Source: Polaribacter sp. SA4-12
Lineage (GTDB): Bacteria; Bacteroidota; Bacteroidia; Flavobacteriales; Flavobacteriaceae
Length of the DNA: 64,000 nt
Reading direction: 5' to 3'
NCBI RefSeq assembly: GCF_002163675.1
Contig: NZ_CP019334.1
Location: forward strand, 320,001 to 384,000
Shown one piece after another: positions 17,503 to 26,508 of this stretch (the stretch's first letter is position 1; each line of letters starts with the position of its first letter). Under the pieces are notes generated by a model that was given only the letters and a program-made list of their open reading frames with translations, did no database searches and was not told the DNA's origin. A program made the position numbers and the translations under genes.

Positions 17503-18539
17503 TTCGTATACACTTGATTTTCTTGTTCTTGAACTCTAATAAAAGTGGTTCTTTTTGTTAAGTTTTTTAATCTACTAGCTCCAACATAAGTACATGTAGA
17601 CCTAATTCCTCCTAAAATATCTATAATGGTATCATCTACATTTCCTCTAAAAGGAATTTCAACAGTTTTTCCTTCGGATGCTCTGTAATTTGCAACACCA
17701 CCAACATGTTTTGTCATTGCTGTTTCTGAACTCATTCCGTAGAAAATTTTGAATTTCTCTCCATCTTTTTCAATCAATTTCCCACCACTTTCTGTGTGAC
17801 CAGCAAGCATTCCTCCAAGCATAACAAAATCTGCAGCTCCACCAAAAGCTTTAGAGATATCTCCAGGAGTTTTACAACCACCATCAGAAATAATTTGCCC
17901 TCCCATACCGTGAGCTGCATCTGCACATTCTATAATTGCAGATAATTGTGGATAACCAACGCCTGTTTTTACACGAGTTGTGCAAACAGAACCTGGACCA
18001 ATACCAACTTTAATGATATCTGCACCTGCTAATAATAATTCTTCCACCATTTCTCCTGTAACAACATTACCAGCAATAATTACTTTATTTGGATGGTTTT
18101 TACGCATTTTTTTGACAAAATCTACAAAATGTTCTGAGTATCCGTTAGCAACATCAACACAAATAAAATTTATTTGAGGGAATTCAGATAAAATTTGTTT
18201 TACTTTTTCTGAATCATCTTTACCTGTTCCTGTACTTACAGCAATATTCTTTAATGTTTTTTCATCAGCTTTTGATGCAAATTCTTTCCATTCATCCAAA
18301 GAATAATGTTTATGAATTGCTGTAAAAAGATTGTGTTTCCCTAAAGTTTCTGCCATTTCAAAAGTACCAACAGTATCCATGTTTGCAGCCATAATCGGTA
18401 TTCCTTTCCAAACAACATCACTATGTAAAAAAGTAAATTCTCTTTCTAAAGTTACTTGTGAACGAGATTTTAATGTAGATCGTTTTGGGCGAATCATAAC
18501 ATCTTTAAAACCTAATTTTAACTCATTTTCTATTCTCAT
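17499..18539 (-). CDS. guaC: GMP reductase
   Basis: Reduces GMP to IMP with NADPH in purine salvage. A TIM-barrel protein of 346 residues. The thioimidate Cys is residue 186 in [20 protein letters not shown], the same number as in characterised GMP reductases. There are no CBS domains, which separates it from IMP dehydrogenase. Other marks are the N-terminal [62 protein letters not shown], and a C-terminal [25 protein letters not shown]. It is inserted between two btuF-like paralogues and has its own promoter with an inverted repeat over the -33 region. The 4-bp overlap implies that the downstream btuF-like gene is co-transcribed. Confidence 0.95.
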   Translation of the reverse strand: MRIENELKLGFKDVMIRPKRSTLKSRSQVTLEREFTFLHSDVVWKGIPIMAANMDTVGTFEMAETLGKHNLFTAIHKHYSLDEWKEFASKADEKTLKNIAVSTGTGKDDSEKVKQILSEFPQINFICVDVANGYSEHFVDFVKKMRKNHPNKVIIAGNVVTGEMVEELLLAGADIIKVGIGPGSVCTTRVKTGVGYPQLSAIIECADAAHGMGGQIISDGGCKTPGDISKAFGGAADFVMLGGMLAGHTESGGKLIEKDGEKFKIFYGMSSETAMTKHVGGVANYRASEGKTVEIPFRGNVDDTIIDILGGIRSTCTYVGASRLKNLTKRTTFIRVQEQENQVYTK

Positions 18540-18561
18540 TTCTTACAATTTAATTAAGTGA

Positions 18562-18610
18562 TAAAGGTATTAAATTTGGAAACGATTTTACAAGATTGTT
18601 TGTAAAAATC
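18562..18610 (-). promoter_or_regulatory. guaC promoter with an overlapping inverted repeat
   Basis: On the minus strand TTG (18593-18591), 21 bp, TACCTTTA (18569-18562), one base off TAnnTTTG. An inverted repeat GATTTTACAA (18584-18593) / TTGTAAAAATC (18600-18610) covers the -33 element and could be an operator. I do not know the regulator. Confidence 0.45.
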
Positions 18611-18682
18611 ATTTTAATTTGAATAAAAAAAGGAATGCTATTTAAATAAAGAGCTATAACTTAAAGTTATTAAATAGAACTT

Positions 18683-19795
18683 CTAATTCATTTTCTCAAA
18701 GAAAGTCAAGGTGTAATTAGGCAACAAATCTGGATTTGTAATTTTAATAATGTCTTTTAAAACCAAATCGGGTCTTGTTGGAGATTTTTCAAAATAAATA
18801 AGACCTCCAGTTGCTCCTTTTTTTGTTGCATATGTGTAAATTTCTTTTTCTTTAAAAGCAGTAAATGAATTGTAATATTGGTTAGACCTTAACATGTCTT
18901 CTTTATTCTCAAATAAACCACAACCAATCCAGAATGTAGCATCTTTTCCTTTGTCTAAAACGCTTTCAATACTTAAAGGTAAACTACCATTTCCTTTCGT
19001 GTTTTTCCATAAGTAGTTTGTATTTGCATCTTTAAAATAGGTAGCAATAAAGCTTTCTCCAGCAGGCATATACCAAGTGTCTTTAAATAAATTTCCAGAT
19101 ATAATTGAAGGAAATCCCCCCCCTTTTAAAGCTATTTTTTTAACAGCTAAATAATTGTTTTCAATAATATTAAAAAGGCTATCAGCTTCTTTTTCTTTGT
19201 TAAATAAAACACCAAAAAACTTTACCCATTCTGCGCGTCCTAATGCTGTTTCTTCTAGCCAATCTCCGTTGTAAATAACAGGAATTCCGTTTCTCTCAAT
19301 TGTTTTATATGATTTATTATTTCCATTTAACCCAAAACCAATTACAAGCTCAGGAGCTAATTCTATTAACCTTTCTGTATTAATAGTTTGTTCATTACCA
19401 AGTTCTATGATTTTGCTATCTGCAATTCGTTTTCTTGTTTTTTCTGATGAAATAAAATTTGTTTGTGGAAATCCTTTTAAAAAATTTTCAGTACCAATTT
19501 GTTCTAACATTGCTATGTGTGTAGTACTTGTTACCACAATGTTTTTAATTGGTATTTTCAATTCATTTTTACTAAGATCTGTTTTATTACCAAGTAGGTA
19601 TGTAAATTCGTGTTTCGCGTTTTGATAAGGTTTTTTAATGATTAATTTTTTTTGATTACCAATTGTAACGATATCAAATCCTTTAGCATATTTTATGGTG
19701 CTTTTTACAGATTTATTTACTGTTTTTTGATCCGACTTATTTTGACAAGAAAAAAAGAAACTACTTATAATTAAGAGCGATAAAATGTGTTTCAT
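18683..19795 (-). CDS. BtuF-like substrate-binding lipoprotein, paralogue 2 (contains poly-G tract)
   Basis: A 370-residue paralogue of the protein at 16366-17502. Signal peptide MKHILSLLIISSFFFSC, lipidated at Cys17. Shared blocks: [59 protein letters not shown]. The likely ligand is a corrinoid, from its place directly before cobC in transcription-linked order. Residues KGGGFPSII are encoded across a G8 run (minus strand; 19116-19123), striking in such AT-rich DNA, where paralogue 1 has SDKKPTIL. A one-base slip would truncate the protein near its middle. It starts 1 bp after the cobC stop. Confidence 0.8.
   Translation of the reverse strand: MKHILSLLIISSFFFSCQNKSDQKTVNKSVKSTIKYAKGFDIVTIGNQKKLIIKKPYQNAKHEFTYLLGNKTDLSKNELKIPIKNIVVTSTTHIAMLEQIGTENFLKGFPQTNFISSEKTRKRIADSKIIELGNEQTINTERLIELAPELVIGFGLNGNNKSYKTIERNGIPVIYNGDWLEETALGRAEWVKFFGVLFNKEKEADSLFNIIENNYLAVKKIALKGGGFPSIISGNLFKDTWYMPAGESFIATYFKDANTNYLWKNTKGNGSLPLSIESVLDKGKDATFWIGCGLFENKEDMLRSNQYYNSFTAFKEKEIYTYATKKGATGGLIYFEKSPTRPDLVLKDIIKITNPDLLPNYTLTFFEKMN
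19116..19123 (+). repeat. C8 (minus-strand G8) homopolymer tract in a btuF-like gene
   Basis: Eight consecutive C on the plus strand within an open frame in strongly AT-rich DNA. Such tracts are classical slipped-strand sites. The tract is absent from the paralogous gene. Confidence 0.75.
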
Positions 19796-19796
19796 T

Positions 19797-20324
19797 TTAA
19801 TATTTTATTTCTAAAACCTGTGAATATTGTAATTTTAAATCAAAGGATTTTTCTAATGAAGTTTTTTTGATAAAAGAATATAAGCTTCTAATAACACCAG
19901 CATGCGTTATAATAACAACTTTTTTATGCTTTTGTTTGGCTATATCTAATAAGAAATCAGTAGTTCTGGCATGTAAATCTAAATAAGATTCTCCATTTGT
20001 AGTGGCGACCTTTACAAAGTTATTCATCCAATGATCTAATTCTTCTTTATTGATATCGTTCCAATTTTGTAACTCCCAATCTCCAAAATCTAACTCTTTT
20101 AGGCGATCATCAAAAATGACTTTATTTGAAAGCTTTTCTGCTAGTTTTTTACATCTTTTAAGTGGACTACTATAGTAAATGATTTCATCATTATTTACAG
20201 ATACCTCCTTAATAATAGGTTTTATTTCCTCTAAAAAAGTATCAGTAATATCAAGGTCAGCCTGTCCATAACAAATTCCTTTTGCTATTTTAGGAGTTGT
20301 GTGTCTAATTAGTATAATTTCCAT
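19797..20324 (-). CDS. cobC: Alpha-ribazole phosphatase (histidine phosphatase family)
   Basis: Removes phosphate from alpha-ribazole-5'-phosphate in nucleotide-loop assembly of cobalamin. A 175-residue histidine phosphatase with the phospho-His motif LIRHTTPK (His8), the second-arm YYSSPLKRCKKLAEKL, the ELDFGDWE segment and a second catalytic His in VVIITHAGVIRSL. The family alone could also be a phosphoglycerate mutase-type enzyme, but the order cobU-cobT-cobS-cobC makes the assignment strong. It overlaps cobS by 16 bp, implying translational coupling. Confidence 0.88.
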   Translation of the reverse strand: MEIILIRHTTPKIAKGICYGQADLDITDTFLEEIKPIIKEVSVNNDEIIYYSSPLKRCKKLAEKLSNKVIFDDRLKELDFGDWELQNWNDINKEELDHWMNNFVKVATTNGESYLDLHARTTDFLLDIAKQKHKKVVIITHAGVIRSLYSFIKKTSLEKSFDLKLQYSQVLEIKY

Positions 20325-21091
20325 AAAACAAGTATAAAAAGATAAAAAACAACTTCAGCAACTTGCTGTAAAGCACCAGCACAATCACCAGTTTGACCAC
20401 CAATCCATTTCTTAAAAAAGCCTCCTAAATACCAATACGATATTAATAATGGTAAAAGGCTTAGAAAAACCCAATAATTTTTAAAAAATAAAAGTGGTAA
20501 AATTCCAAAAAAGAAAGAAATTGCTAAAGATTTTGGACTCATTTGAGTTGTTGTTGGTTTTATTTTAGAACTATCAATATCTCTAACATAAGGATGTGTG
20601 TAGAGTAGGATAGTAGCTATAAAACGACTAATTGCATGACCAGAAATAATAAGGAGTGGAATATTTATAGTAGAAACGCTTAATGCTTCTATTGCTAAAA
20701 ATTTTAAAATCAGAATAGAAAATAACCCAATAACACCAAAAGTTCCTAATCTAGAATCTTTCATTATTATTAAAATTTTTTCTTTGGTCCAACCACCACC
20801 AAAACCATCGCAACTATCTGCAAAACCATCTTCATGAAAAGCTCCGGTTGTCCAAACAGAAGCAATCATACTTAATGCAATAGCAATTTCTATAGTAAAA
20901 AGAAACGTTGATATGTAATAAACAAGAGCAGCAATTGATCCTACTAAAATACCAACTAAAGAAAAATATCTATTACTTTTATTTAGTGTTTCTGACGAAT
21001 GATTTACCCATTTAGGACAAGGTATCCTTGTAAAGAAAAGTATTGCAGTTAAAAAATAATGGATTTCTTTTTTCATAGATTTAAGCTTCAC
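20309..21091 (-). CDS. cobS: Adenosylcobinamide-GDP ribazoletransferase (cobalamin synthase)
   Basis: An integral membrane enzyme that joins AdoCbi-GDP and alpha-ribazole (phosphate) to make AdoCbl (phosphate). 260 residues with about six hydrophobic segments. Signature motifs are FFTRIPCP near the N-terminus, FHEDGFADSCDGFGGGWTKE with the metal-binding acidic cluster, MKDSRLGTFGVIGL, and GGQTGDCAGALQQVAEV near the C-terminus. It overlaps cobT by 11 bp and cobC by 16 bp. The start MKLKSMKKEIHYFL could equally be the second Met. Confidence 0.95.
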   Translation of the reverse strand: MKLKSMKKEIHYFLTAILFFTRIPCPKWVNHSSETLNKSNRYFSLVGILVGSIAALVYYISTFLFTIEIAIALSMIASVWTTGAFHEDGFADSCDGFGGGWTKEKILIIMKDSRLGTFGVIGLFSILILKFLAIEALSVSTINIPLLIISGHAISRFIATILLYTHPYVRDIDSSKIKPTTTQMSPKSLAISFFFGILPLLFFKNYWVFLSLLPLLISYWYLGGFFKKWIGGQTGDCAGALQQVAEVVFYLFILVLWKLY

Positions 21092-22118
21092 TTACATTAG
21101 CACTTTCAAAAGTTGCCATTTCATTTAAAAATTGAACAGAAGATTTTATAATAGGAAATGCAACTGCAGCACCAGTACCTTCTCCCAAACGTAAACCTAA
21201 ATTTAAAACAGGTTTTACCTTTAGAAAATCTAATACTTTTTGATGTCCTTGTTCACCAGATGTATGCGTAAAAACACAATAATCTAATACATTTTTATCA
21301 ATAGCATTTGCCGCTAATAATGCAGATGTAACAATAAAACCATCTATTAAAATAGTCATTTTTAAAGCAGCAGCTTCTAAAATAGCGCCAGCAATCATTA
21401 CAATTTCGAAACCACCAAAAGTTGCGAGTGCTTCTGTTGGCGAGTCTATATTTTTTATATGTTTTTGGTAAACCTCTTTTAAAATTGTCTTTTTTTGTTG
21501 AAGACCTTTATCATCTAATCCAGTTCCTTTTCCAACACAATCTTCAATATTAATTGCTGTAAAATAACTCATTAAAAGTGCAGCAGAAGAAGTATTTCCA
21601 ATTCCCATTTCACCAAAACCAATCGTATTACAGTTTTTATGAAACAATGTATTTACAATTTCTTTTCCTTTTTCTAAGGTTGAATTACATTGCTCAGTTG
21701 TCATGGCTTTTTCTAAAGAAAAATCCTTTGTTCCCTTTGCAATTTTTGCTGAAATTAATTCATTATTTTGATCAAAATCGACATTTACACCGGCATCAAC
21801 AATTTTTAAATTGATACTATTTTGTTTGCAAAAAACATTAATTGCTGCGCCACCATTTAAAAAATTGAACACCATTTGTTGTGTTACTTCTTGTGGATAT
21901 GGGCTTACACCTTTCGTTTTTGTAATTCCATGATCTCCTGCAAACACAACAATTGTTGGTTCTGTAATTTTTGGAGTTAGTGTGTTTTGTATGCTTCCTA
22001 TTTTAATTGCAATAGTTTCTAAAAGTCCTAAAGAACCTAAAGGTTTTGTTTTAAAATCTATTTTTTTTTGAAGTGCTATTTGTATTTCTTTACAAAGAGG
22101 TTTAATTGTTGAAGTCAT
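21081..22118 (-). CDS. cobT: Nicotinate-nucleotide-dimethylbenzimidazole phosphoribosyltransferase
   Basis: Makes alpha-ribazole-5'-phosphate from NaMN and the lower-ligand base. At 345 residues, of standard length. Motifs include KTKPLGSLGLLE, VFAGDHGITKTKGVSPYPQEVT, FLNGGAAINV, GFGEMGIGNTSSAALL, and the catalytic Glu313 in LRLGEGTGAA near the C-terminus. It lies 3 bp after cobU in the same direction. No lower-ligand synthesis gene (bluB or bza) is visible in the window, so DMB may be taken up or made elsewhere. Confidence 0.96.
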   Translation of the reverse strand: MTSTIKPLCKEIQIALQKKIDFKTKPLGSLGLLETIAIKIGSIQNTLTPKITEPTIVVFAGDHGITKTKGVSPYPQEVTQQMVFNFLNGGAAINVFCKQNSINLKIVDAGVNVDFDQNNELISAKIAKGTKDFSLEKAMTTEQCNSTLEKGKEIVNTLFHKNCNTIGFGEMGIGNTSSAALLMSYFTAINIEDCVGKGTGLDDKGLQQKKTILKEVYQKHIKNIDSPTEALATFGGFEIVMIAGAILEAAALKMTILIDGFIVTSALLAANAIDKNVLDYCVFTHTSGEQGHQKVLDFLKVKPVLNLGLRLGEGTGAAVAFPIIKSSVQFLNEMATFESANVSEA

Positions 22119-22121
22119 GTT

Positions 22122-22625
22122 TTATTTTAATTTTAGAGGTAATCCAGAAACCATAAAAGTGGCTTTGTTGGCTTTGTTTGCAATAAATTGATTTACCCAA
22201 CCTTGTAGTTCTGTAAACTTTCTACCAGATTCGGTTGTAGCATGTAATCCCATGCCTATTTCGTTAGAAATAATGATGATGTTGGCATCTATTTCTACTA
22301 ATTTTTCTATTTCTATTTTGGCTAGTTTTAAACATTCTTCAATATCATATTTTGTGTCAACATAAAAATTTGTTAGCCACAAAGTAACACAGTCTATAAC
22401 TACAGTTGCTTTATCAGGAATAACTGCACTAATATTTTTTTCTTCTTCAATGGTTGTCCAGCGTTCATCTCTATCAGAAATATGTCTTTTTACTCTTGCT
22501 TTAAAGTCTTCGTCCCAAATTCTAGAAGTTGCCAAATAATAAGGATTTTTAGAAATGTCTTCCGCCATTTTTTGAGCAAAACTACTTTTGCCAGAACGTT
22601 CTCCTCCAGAAATATAATGAATCAT
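22122..22625 (-). CDS. cobU: Adenosylcobinamide kinase / adenosylcobinamide-phosphate guanylyltransferase
   Basis: Bifunctional enzyme that phosphorylates adenosylcobinamide and transfers GMP to it. The P-loop GGERSGKSSFAQ lies at the N-terminus. The next conserved blocks are YLATSRIWDEDFKARVKRHISDR (with the guanylylated His) and VVIDCVTLWLTNF, then IIISNEIGMGLHATTESGRKF. I place the start at 22625 (MIHYISGGERSGKS, 167 residues), because the family starts directly before the P-loop; an upstream Met at 22649 would add eight unconserved residues. It is the first gene of the minus-strand cob run. TAACCTTTG at 22655-22647 is a possible -7 element. No cobalamin riboswitch is seen on this strand. 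Confidence 0.94.
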   Translation of the reverse strand: MIHYISGGERSGKSSFAQKMAEDISKNPYYLATSRIWDEDFKARVKRHISDRDERWTTIEEEKNISAVIPDKATVVIDCVTLWLTNFYVDTKYDIEECLKLAKIEIEKLVEIDANIIIISNEIGMGLHATTESGRKFTELQGWVNQFIANKANKATFMVSGLPLKLK

Positions 22626-22649
22626 AATTTTAAAAATATATAAATGCAA

Positions 22650-22995
22650 AGGTTAGAAACATTTCTTTAAAAAGTAAAGGATATTTTAATTACTATGTAA
22701 AACTATTGATTTAAAAATACTTAAAAATGATTTTTTCTCTTTTGGTTTAAAGGGAAACTAAAGGGTTTGTGATATCGATTTATAAGAAATTATAGTGGAA
22801 TTACTTTTTAGATAAAATAAGTTCTTATCGTTGTAAGTTAGAATACAGGTTTTTTCTGCTCAAATAATCTTCTGCGAATACTTTATTAAATTGAATACAA
22901 TGTTTCTCTAAAATGATTTATTCAGAACTGTTAAAAATAGTTAAATAATTAGCATATAAATTTAAAAATAGTGGTTTTTAATTATTAAAATAATC
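22650..22995. other. Intergenic region between cobU and the riboswitch
   Basis: About 350 bp of AT-rich DNA between the divergent cobU and btuB transcripts. I see promoter-like sequence at both ends but no ORF, hairpin with a T-run, or second B12 box. Nothing further is recognised. Confidence 0.5.
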
Positions 22996-23003
22996 TACAT
23001 TTG
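22996..23003 (+). promoter_or_regulatory. Probable -7 element for the riboswitch/btuB transcript
   Basis: TACATTTG matches TAnnTTTG exactly and lies just upstream of the conserved riboswitch core. The -33 box is less clear (GTGG near 22971). Confidence 0.55.
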
Positions 23004-23011
23004 CAGAAAAT

Positions 23012-23200
23012 TAGGGTTTTGTTCTTTCTGAGAACAAATTAAAAGGGAATTCGGTTAAATACCGAAGCTGTTCCCGCAACTGTAAGTTTATGCTGAATTT
23101 ATTTCAGCACTTCATTAGAAGATGTTATTAGCTCTTTTACCACTGACATATATGTTGGGAAGGTATAATAACATAAAGCAAGCCAGGAGACCTGCCTCGA
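23012..23200 (+). ncRNA. Cobalamin riboswitch
   Basis: Contains the conserved core segments in order: AAAAGGGAA (23041-23049), the P-stem GGT-x-A-TACC, GCTGTTCCCGCAACTGTAAG (about 23067-23086) and the B12 box AGCCAGGAGACCTGCC at 23181-23196. It lies 44 bp ahead of the BtuB-type receptor start. This architecture is known to bind coenzyme B12 and to shut off uptake genes when B12 is plentiful. No clear intrinsic terminator follows, so control may be at translation initiation. 5' and 3' edges are approximate. Confidence 0.95.
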
Positions 23201-23243
23201 TTTTTAAACAATTAAAACTTTCGGGATAAAGGTTAAATGGATT

Positions 23244-25112
23244 ATGAAGAAACACTTACTTTTTACAACTTTTTTTGTTATTACACATGCTATTTTGGCT
23301 CAAAACGATTCTATAAGAACAGTTTTGAAAGAAATTATTGTTGTTGCTGATAAAAAAATAGAAAACTCTAAAGGATATAAAATTCAGGTATTAAACGATT
23401 CTATTATCACTAAAAATACAGAATCATTTACTTCACTTTTACGTTTTAACTCTTTAATTTATTTAAAAGAATATGGCTCTGGAGGTACAAGTACAGCTAG
23501 TTTTAGAGGTACAAGTTCTTCTAATACAGCTGTTATTTGGAACGGGATAAATATAAATTCTGTTAATAATGGTCAAACAGGTTTTAACTCATTAACTGTT
23601 AGTTTATTTGATGCGATTGATGTTAGAAGCGGAGGAGGAAGTATTGAGTATGGTTCTGGTGCTGTTGGTGGTACAATCCATTTAAATGATCAATTATTAT
23701 ACAAGTCTAAGAAAGTAATTGTGAATCAATTTGTGGGTTCAATAGGTAGTTTTAGCACTTATAATACTTTATATAAGTTTAAATTATCTACAGAAAAGTT
23801 AGCCTTAAAATTAGGAATGTCTTATAATGAATCTGAAAATGATTATAAATTATTAGGTACCGATTTAAAAAACTTTAATGGTGCATATAATAACTTCAAT
23901 ATGAGTATTGGGTTAGCTTATAAGTTTAATCCAAAATCACAACTTAAATTTTATAGTACAAGTTATGTGGGTAAACGTTTGTTTTCTGGAGAGTTACCAA
24001 ATCCATCAGGAGCAAATGATAAATACAAAGATTTCAATAATAGAAATCTCCTAGTGTATAATTATCAGAATAATAAGTTTAATCACGAATTGAAATTAGC
24101 TTTTTTAACGCAAGAATATCAGTTTTTTGATAATAAATTAGTAGATGATTTTAATTTTGGAAAATCGAAACGTTATTTGATTAATTATGATGTAGCTTAT
24201 AAAATTTCATCAATAAATGCGAAGATAACATCCTATTCTGAGTATGAATCTGTTTTTGGTAAAACAGATCAAATTAGAGAAAAAAATAGAAGACAGTTTT
24301 CACAATCATTTATCTATAATCAAAATATTTTAAATACAGTTTTCTTTGATTTAAAGGTGAGAAAAGACTTTAATTCTGATTATAATGTTCCTAATAGTTA
24401 TTCTTTAGGGATGAAAGCCAAGGTGCTTAAAAATATTTCTTTGAGAGCGAATGCCTCTAAAAATTATAGAGTACCAACTTACAATGATTTGTATTGGCCA
24501 GGTCAAGGAAACGTAAATTTAATTCCAGAAACAGCAGTTCAGGGTGAGTTTGCAGTAATTTATAAGAAAAAGAAATTTTCTGCAGATTTGGGAGTATTTT
24601 ACATTTCTGCTAAAGATAAAATTGTTTGGACACCAAATGGAGATTCTAGTAGACCAGGTATATGGACGCCAATTAACCTTTCTAATGTAGCAAACAAAGG
24701 AGTAGAACTTAGTCTTTCTTATGCTAAAAACTATAACAATCATTTTATTGATTTTAGAGCAAATTATAGTTACACCGAAGCTAAAGATAAAGATACTCAA
24801 AGGTTTTTAATTTTTGTACCTAAACATCTGTTTAATGGAAGTTTTGGGTATTCTCATAAAAGAATCAGTTTTTTCTATCAACAATTATTCACAGGAGAAA
24901 TTTTTACTACAGAAAGTAATTCTAAAGATTTTATGCTTCCTAGTTTTTTTGTTGGAAACCTTGGAGGAGATTATAGAATTACAAAAAACATAAAAAAAGA
25001 AATTACGATTGGTTTTAAAATTAATAATGTGTTCGACAAAAATTATGTTACGCAACCAAGAAGACCAATGCCAAACAGAAACTTTAATTTAAATATAAAC
25101 TATAAATTTTAA
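23244..25112 (+). CDS. btuB: TonB-dependent outer-membrane receptor, BtuB type
   Basis: A corrinoid uptake channel of the outer membrane, 622 residues. Signal peptide MKKHLLFTTFFVITHAILAQ; then a plug domain with TASFRGTSSSNTAVIWNGI and YGSGAVGGTIHL (about 80-150), and a beta barrel ending in the aromatic C-terminal strand (NFNLNINYKF). There is no N-terminal carboxypeptidase-regulatory domain, unlike SusC-type receptors, which fits BtuB. The assignment rests mainly on the cobalamin riboswitch directly upstream and the BtuG-like lipoprotein 3 bp downstream. The ligand could be any cobamide. Confidence 0.9.
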   Translation: MKKHLLFTTFFVITHAILAQNDSIRTVLKEIIVVADKKIENSKGYKIQVLNDSIITKNTESFTSLLRFNSLIYLKEYGSGGTSTASFRGTSSSNTAVIWNGININSVNNGQTGFNSLTVSLFDAIDVRSGGGSIEYGSGAVGGTIHLNDQLLYKSKKVIVNQFVGSIGSFSTYNTLYKFKLSTEKLALKLGMSYNESENDYKLLGTDLKNFNGAYNNFNMSIGLAYKFNPKSQLKFYSTSYVGKRLFSGELPNPSGANDKYKDFNNRNLLVYNYQNNKFNHELKLAFLTQEYQFFDNKLVDDFNFGKSKRYLINYDVAYKISSINAKITSYSEYESVFGKTDQIREKNRRQFSQSFIYNQNILNTVFFDLKVRKDFNSDYNVPNSYSLGMKAKVLKNISLRANASKNYRVPTYNDLYWPGQGNVNLIPETAVQGEFAVIYKKKKFSADLGVFYISAKDKIVWTPNGDSSRPGIWTPINLSNVANKGVELSLSYAKNYNNHFIDFRANYSYTEAKDKDTQRFLIFVPKHLFNGSFGYSHKRISFFYQQLFTGEIFTTESNSKDFMLPSFFVGNLGGDYRITKNIKKEITIGFKINNVFDKNYVTQPRRPMPNRNFNLNINYKF

Positions 25113-25115
25113 ACA

Positions 25116-26165
25116 ATGAGAATTAATAAATTACTAGCAGCCTTAGTATTTGGAGCAATTGCATTTACTTCATGTACAGATGACTCACCAAGTTTACCAA
25201 GAGGTGATTATGATGGAGGAGTATTAATTAGTGGAGAAGGTAGTGGTGCTGGTACAGGTTCTGTTTCTTTTGTATCTGATGATTATGAAACTGCAGAAAA
25301 TACAATTTACAAAAAAGTAAATTCGACAGAATTAGGAACTTATTTACAATCAATGGCTTTTGATACTGATAACGCTTTTATTGTTGTAGATAACCAGAAC
25401 ACGATTACTGTTGTTGATCGATATTCATTTATAAAAGAAGCTACAATTTCTGAAGAACTAGCAACTCCTAGGTTTATGACAGTTGCAGATAACAAAGGGT
25501 ATGTTACAAACTGGGGTACAACGGAAGCTTATGTTGCTGTTTACGATCTTACTAGTTATGATTTTATCAAGAAAATAAACATTGGTAGTGGGCCAGAAAG
25601 AATTATTGAAAGTAATGGAAAATTATATGTTTCTCACAAAGGAGGTTGGGGATCTAATAATATAATTTCTGTAATTGATATTGCCACAGAAGGTGTAGAA
25701 GAAATTACTGTAAGCGATAAACCAGATGAAATGTTCTTTAATAACAATGGACAATTAGTTGTTTTATCAGAAGGAGCTGTTCAATATGATGCTAGCTGGA
25801 GTGTTATTGGTAATACAATAGGAAGTATTATTACAATAAATGTTTCTAACAATACAATTGTTAGTGAATTAGATTTTGCAAGTGGAGAACATCCTTCTTT
25901 AATGGTATTAGAAAATAATACAATTTATTATGCTTTAAGTGGTAAAATTTATTCTATAGACGTAGATGCTACTAGTTTATCTACTACAGAAATAGTTACT
26001 GCAGAAGGTTATTTATACGGAATTGAAGTAGAAGGTAATTCATTATTTACTTTAAACGCAAGTTTTACTGATGAAAGCACGCTTAATGTGTTTGATATTA
26101 CTACTAAAGTAAAGACTCAAACGAAGTCTGTTGCAATAGGAGCTTCAAAAATATATTTTAATTAA
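25116..26165 (+). CDS. BtuG-like surface beta-propeller lipoprotein
   Basis: A 349-residue lipoprotein (MRINKLLAALVFGAIAFTSC, lipidated at Cys20) followed by acidic TDDSPS, compatible with a Bacteroidota surface-export signal. The mature part looks like a YncE/DUF5074-type propeller, with repeated blocks such as NKGYVTNWGTTEAYVAVYD, NGKLYVSHKGGWGSNNIISVID and NNTIYYALSGKIYSIDVD. In Bacteroides, BtuG is a propeller lipoprotein that captures cobalamin with very high affinity and hands it to BtuB. The same pairing here, under a B12 riboswitch and 3 bp from the receptor gene, makes BtuG function likely. Sequence identity to BtuG was not tested. Confidence 0.8.
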   Translation: MRINKLLAALVFGAIAFTSCTDDSPSLPRGDYDGGVLISGEGSGAGTGSVSFVSDDYETAENTIYKKVNSTELGTYLQSMAFDTDNAFIVVDNQNTITVVDRYSFIKEATISEELATPRFMTVADNKGYVTNWGTTEAYVAVYDLTSYDFIKKINIGSGPERIIESNGKLYVSHKGGWGSNNIISVIDIATEGVEEITVSDKPDEMFFNNNGQLVVLSEGAVQYDASWSVIGNTIGSIITINVSNNTIVSELDFASGEHPSLMVLENNTIYYALSGKIYSIDVDATSLSTTEIVTAEGYLYGIEVEGNSLFTLNASFTDESTLNVFDITTKVKTQTKSVAIGASKIYFN

Positions 26166-26229
26166 GAAAAATCTTTTGAAAAAGGAAAGTATGTGACGTC
26201 CTGAAATAGCGTTACAAAGTTAATAAACT

Positions 26230-26261
26230 AAAGGTAGTGATTTTATATCACTGCCTTTTTT
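26230..26261 (+). terminator. Hairpin with T-run inside the IS remnant
   Basis: AAGGTAGTGAT pairs with ATCACTGCCTT, followed by T6. It can serve as a plus-strand terminator shortly after the btuG-like gene. It may originally have been the end of the transposase transcript. Confidence 0.65.
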
Positions 26262-26269
26262 GATTTTAT

Positions 26270-26508
26270 TGATGCATTTGATTAGGAGTGAGCATATAAT
26301 TAGATAAATGTTGCCTAAAATTATTGTATATTTTTATATCATTTTGCACTATCTTTTTTTTAATTTTGTATTATACTAATCAATATTGAATTCTTGTTTT
26401 ATTATTCCATTTATTCTTTCTGTAATTGTATTTTCATAAGAATCATATTGTTCAGCTATTCTTGGTATTATTTTATTCTTATCTAATAATATTGACATCC
26501 CATTTCTG
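26270..26508 (-). pseudogene. IS3-family transposase OrfB fragment
   Basis: The C-terminal part of an IS3-group integrase-core transposase (after the second catalytic Asp, containing the catalytic-Glu neighbourhood YENTITERINGIIKQEF), read on the minus strand. It is broken by a stop after QEFNID and resumes in another frame as NDIKIYNNFRQHLSN to its natural end at TPNQMHQ. The upstream part of the domain is mutated beyond confident reading. Confidence 0.75.

Noticed and set aside
17499..18539. IMP dehydrogenase
   Set aside because: No CBS domains, and the length and Cys186 position match GMP reductase.
22626..22980. Second cobalamin riboswitch driving the cob genes on the minus strand
   Set aside because: No B12 box or core segments are found on that strand; only the plus-strand riboswitch is supported.
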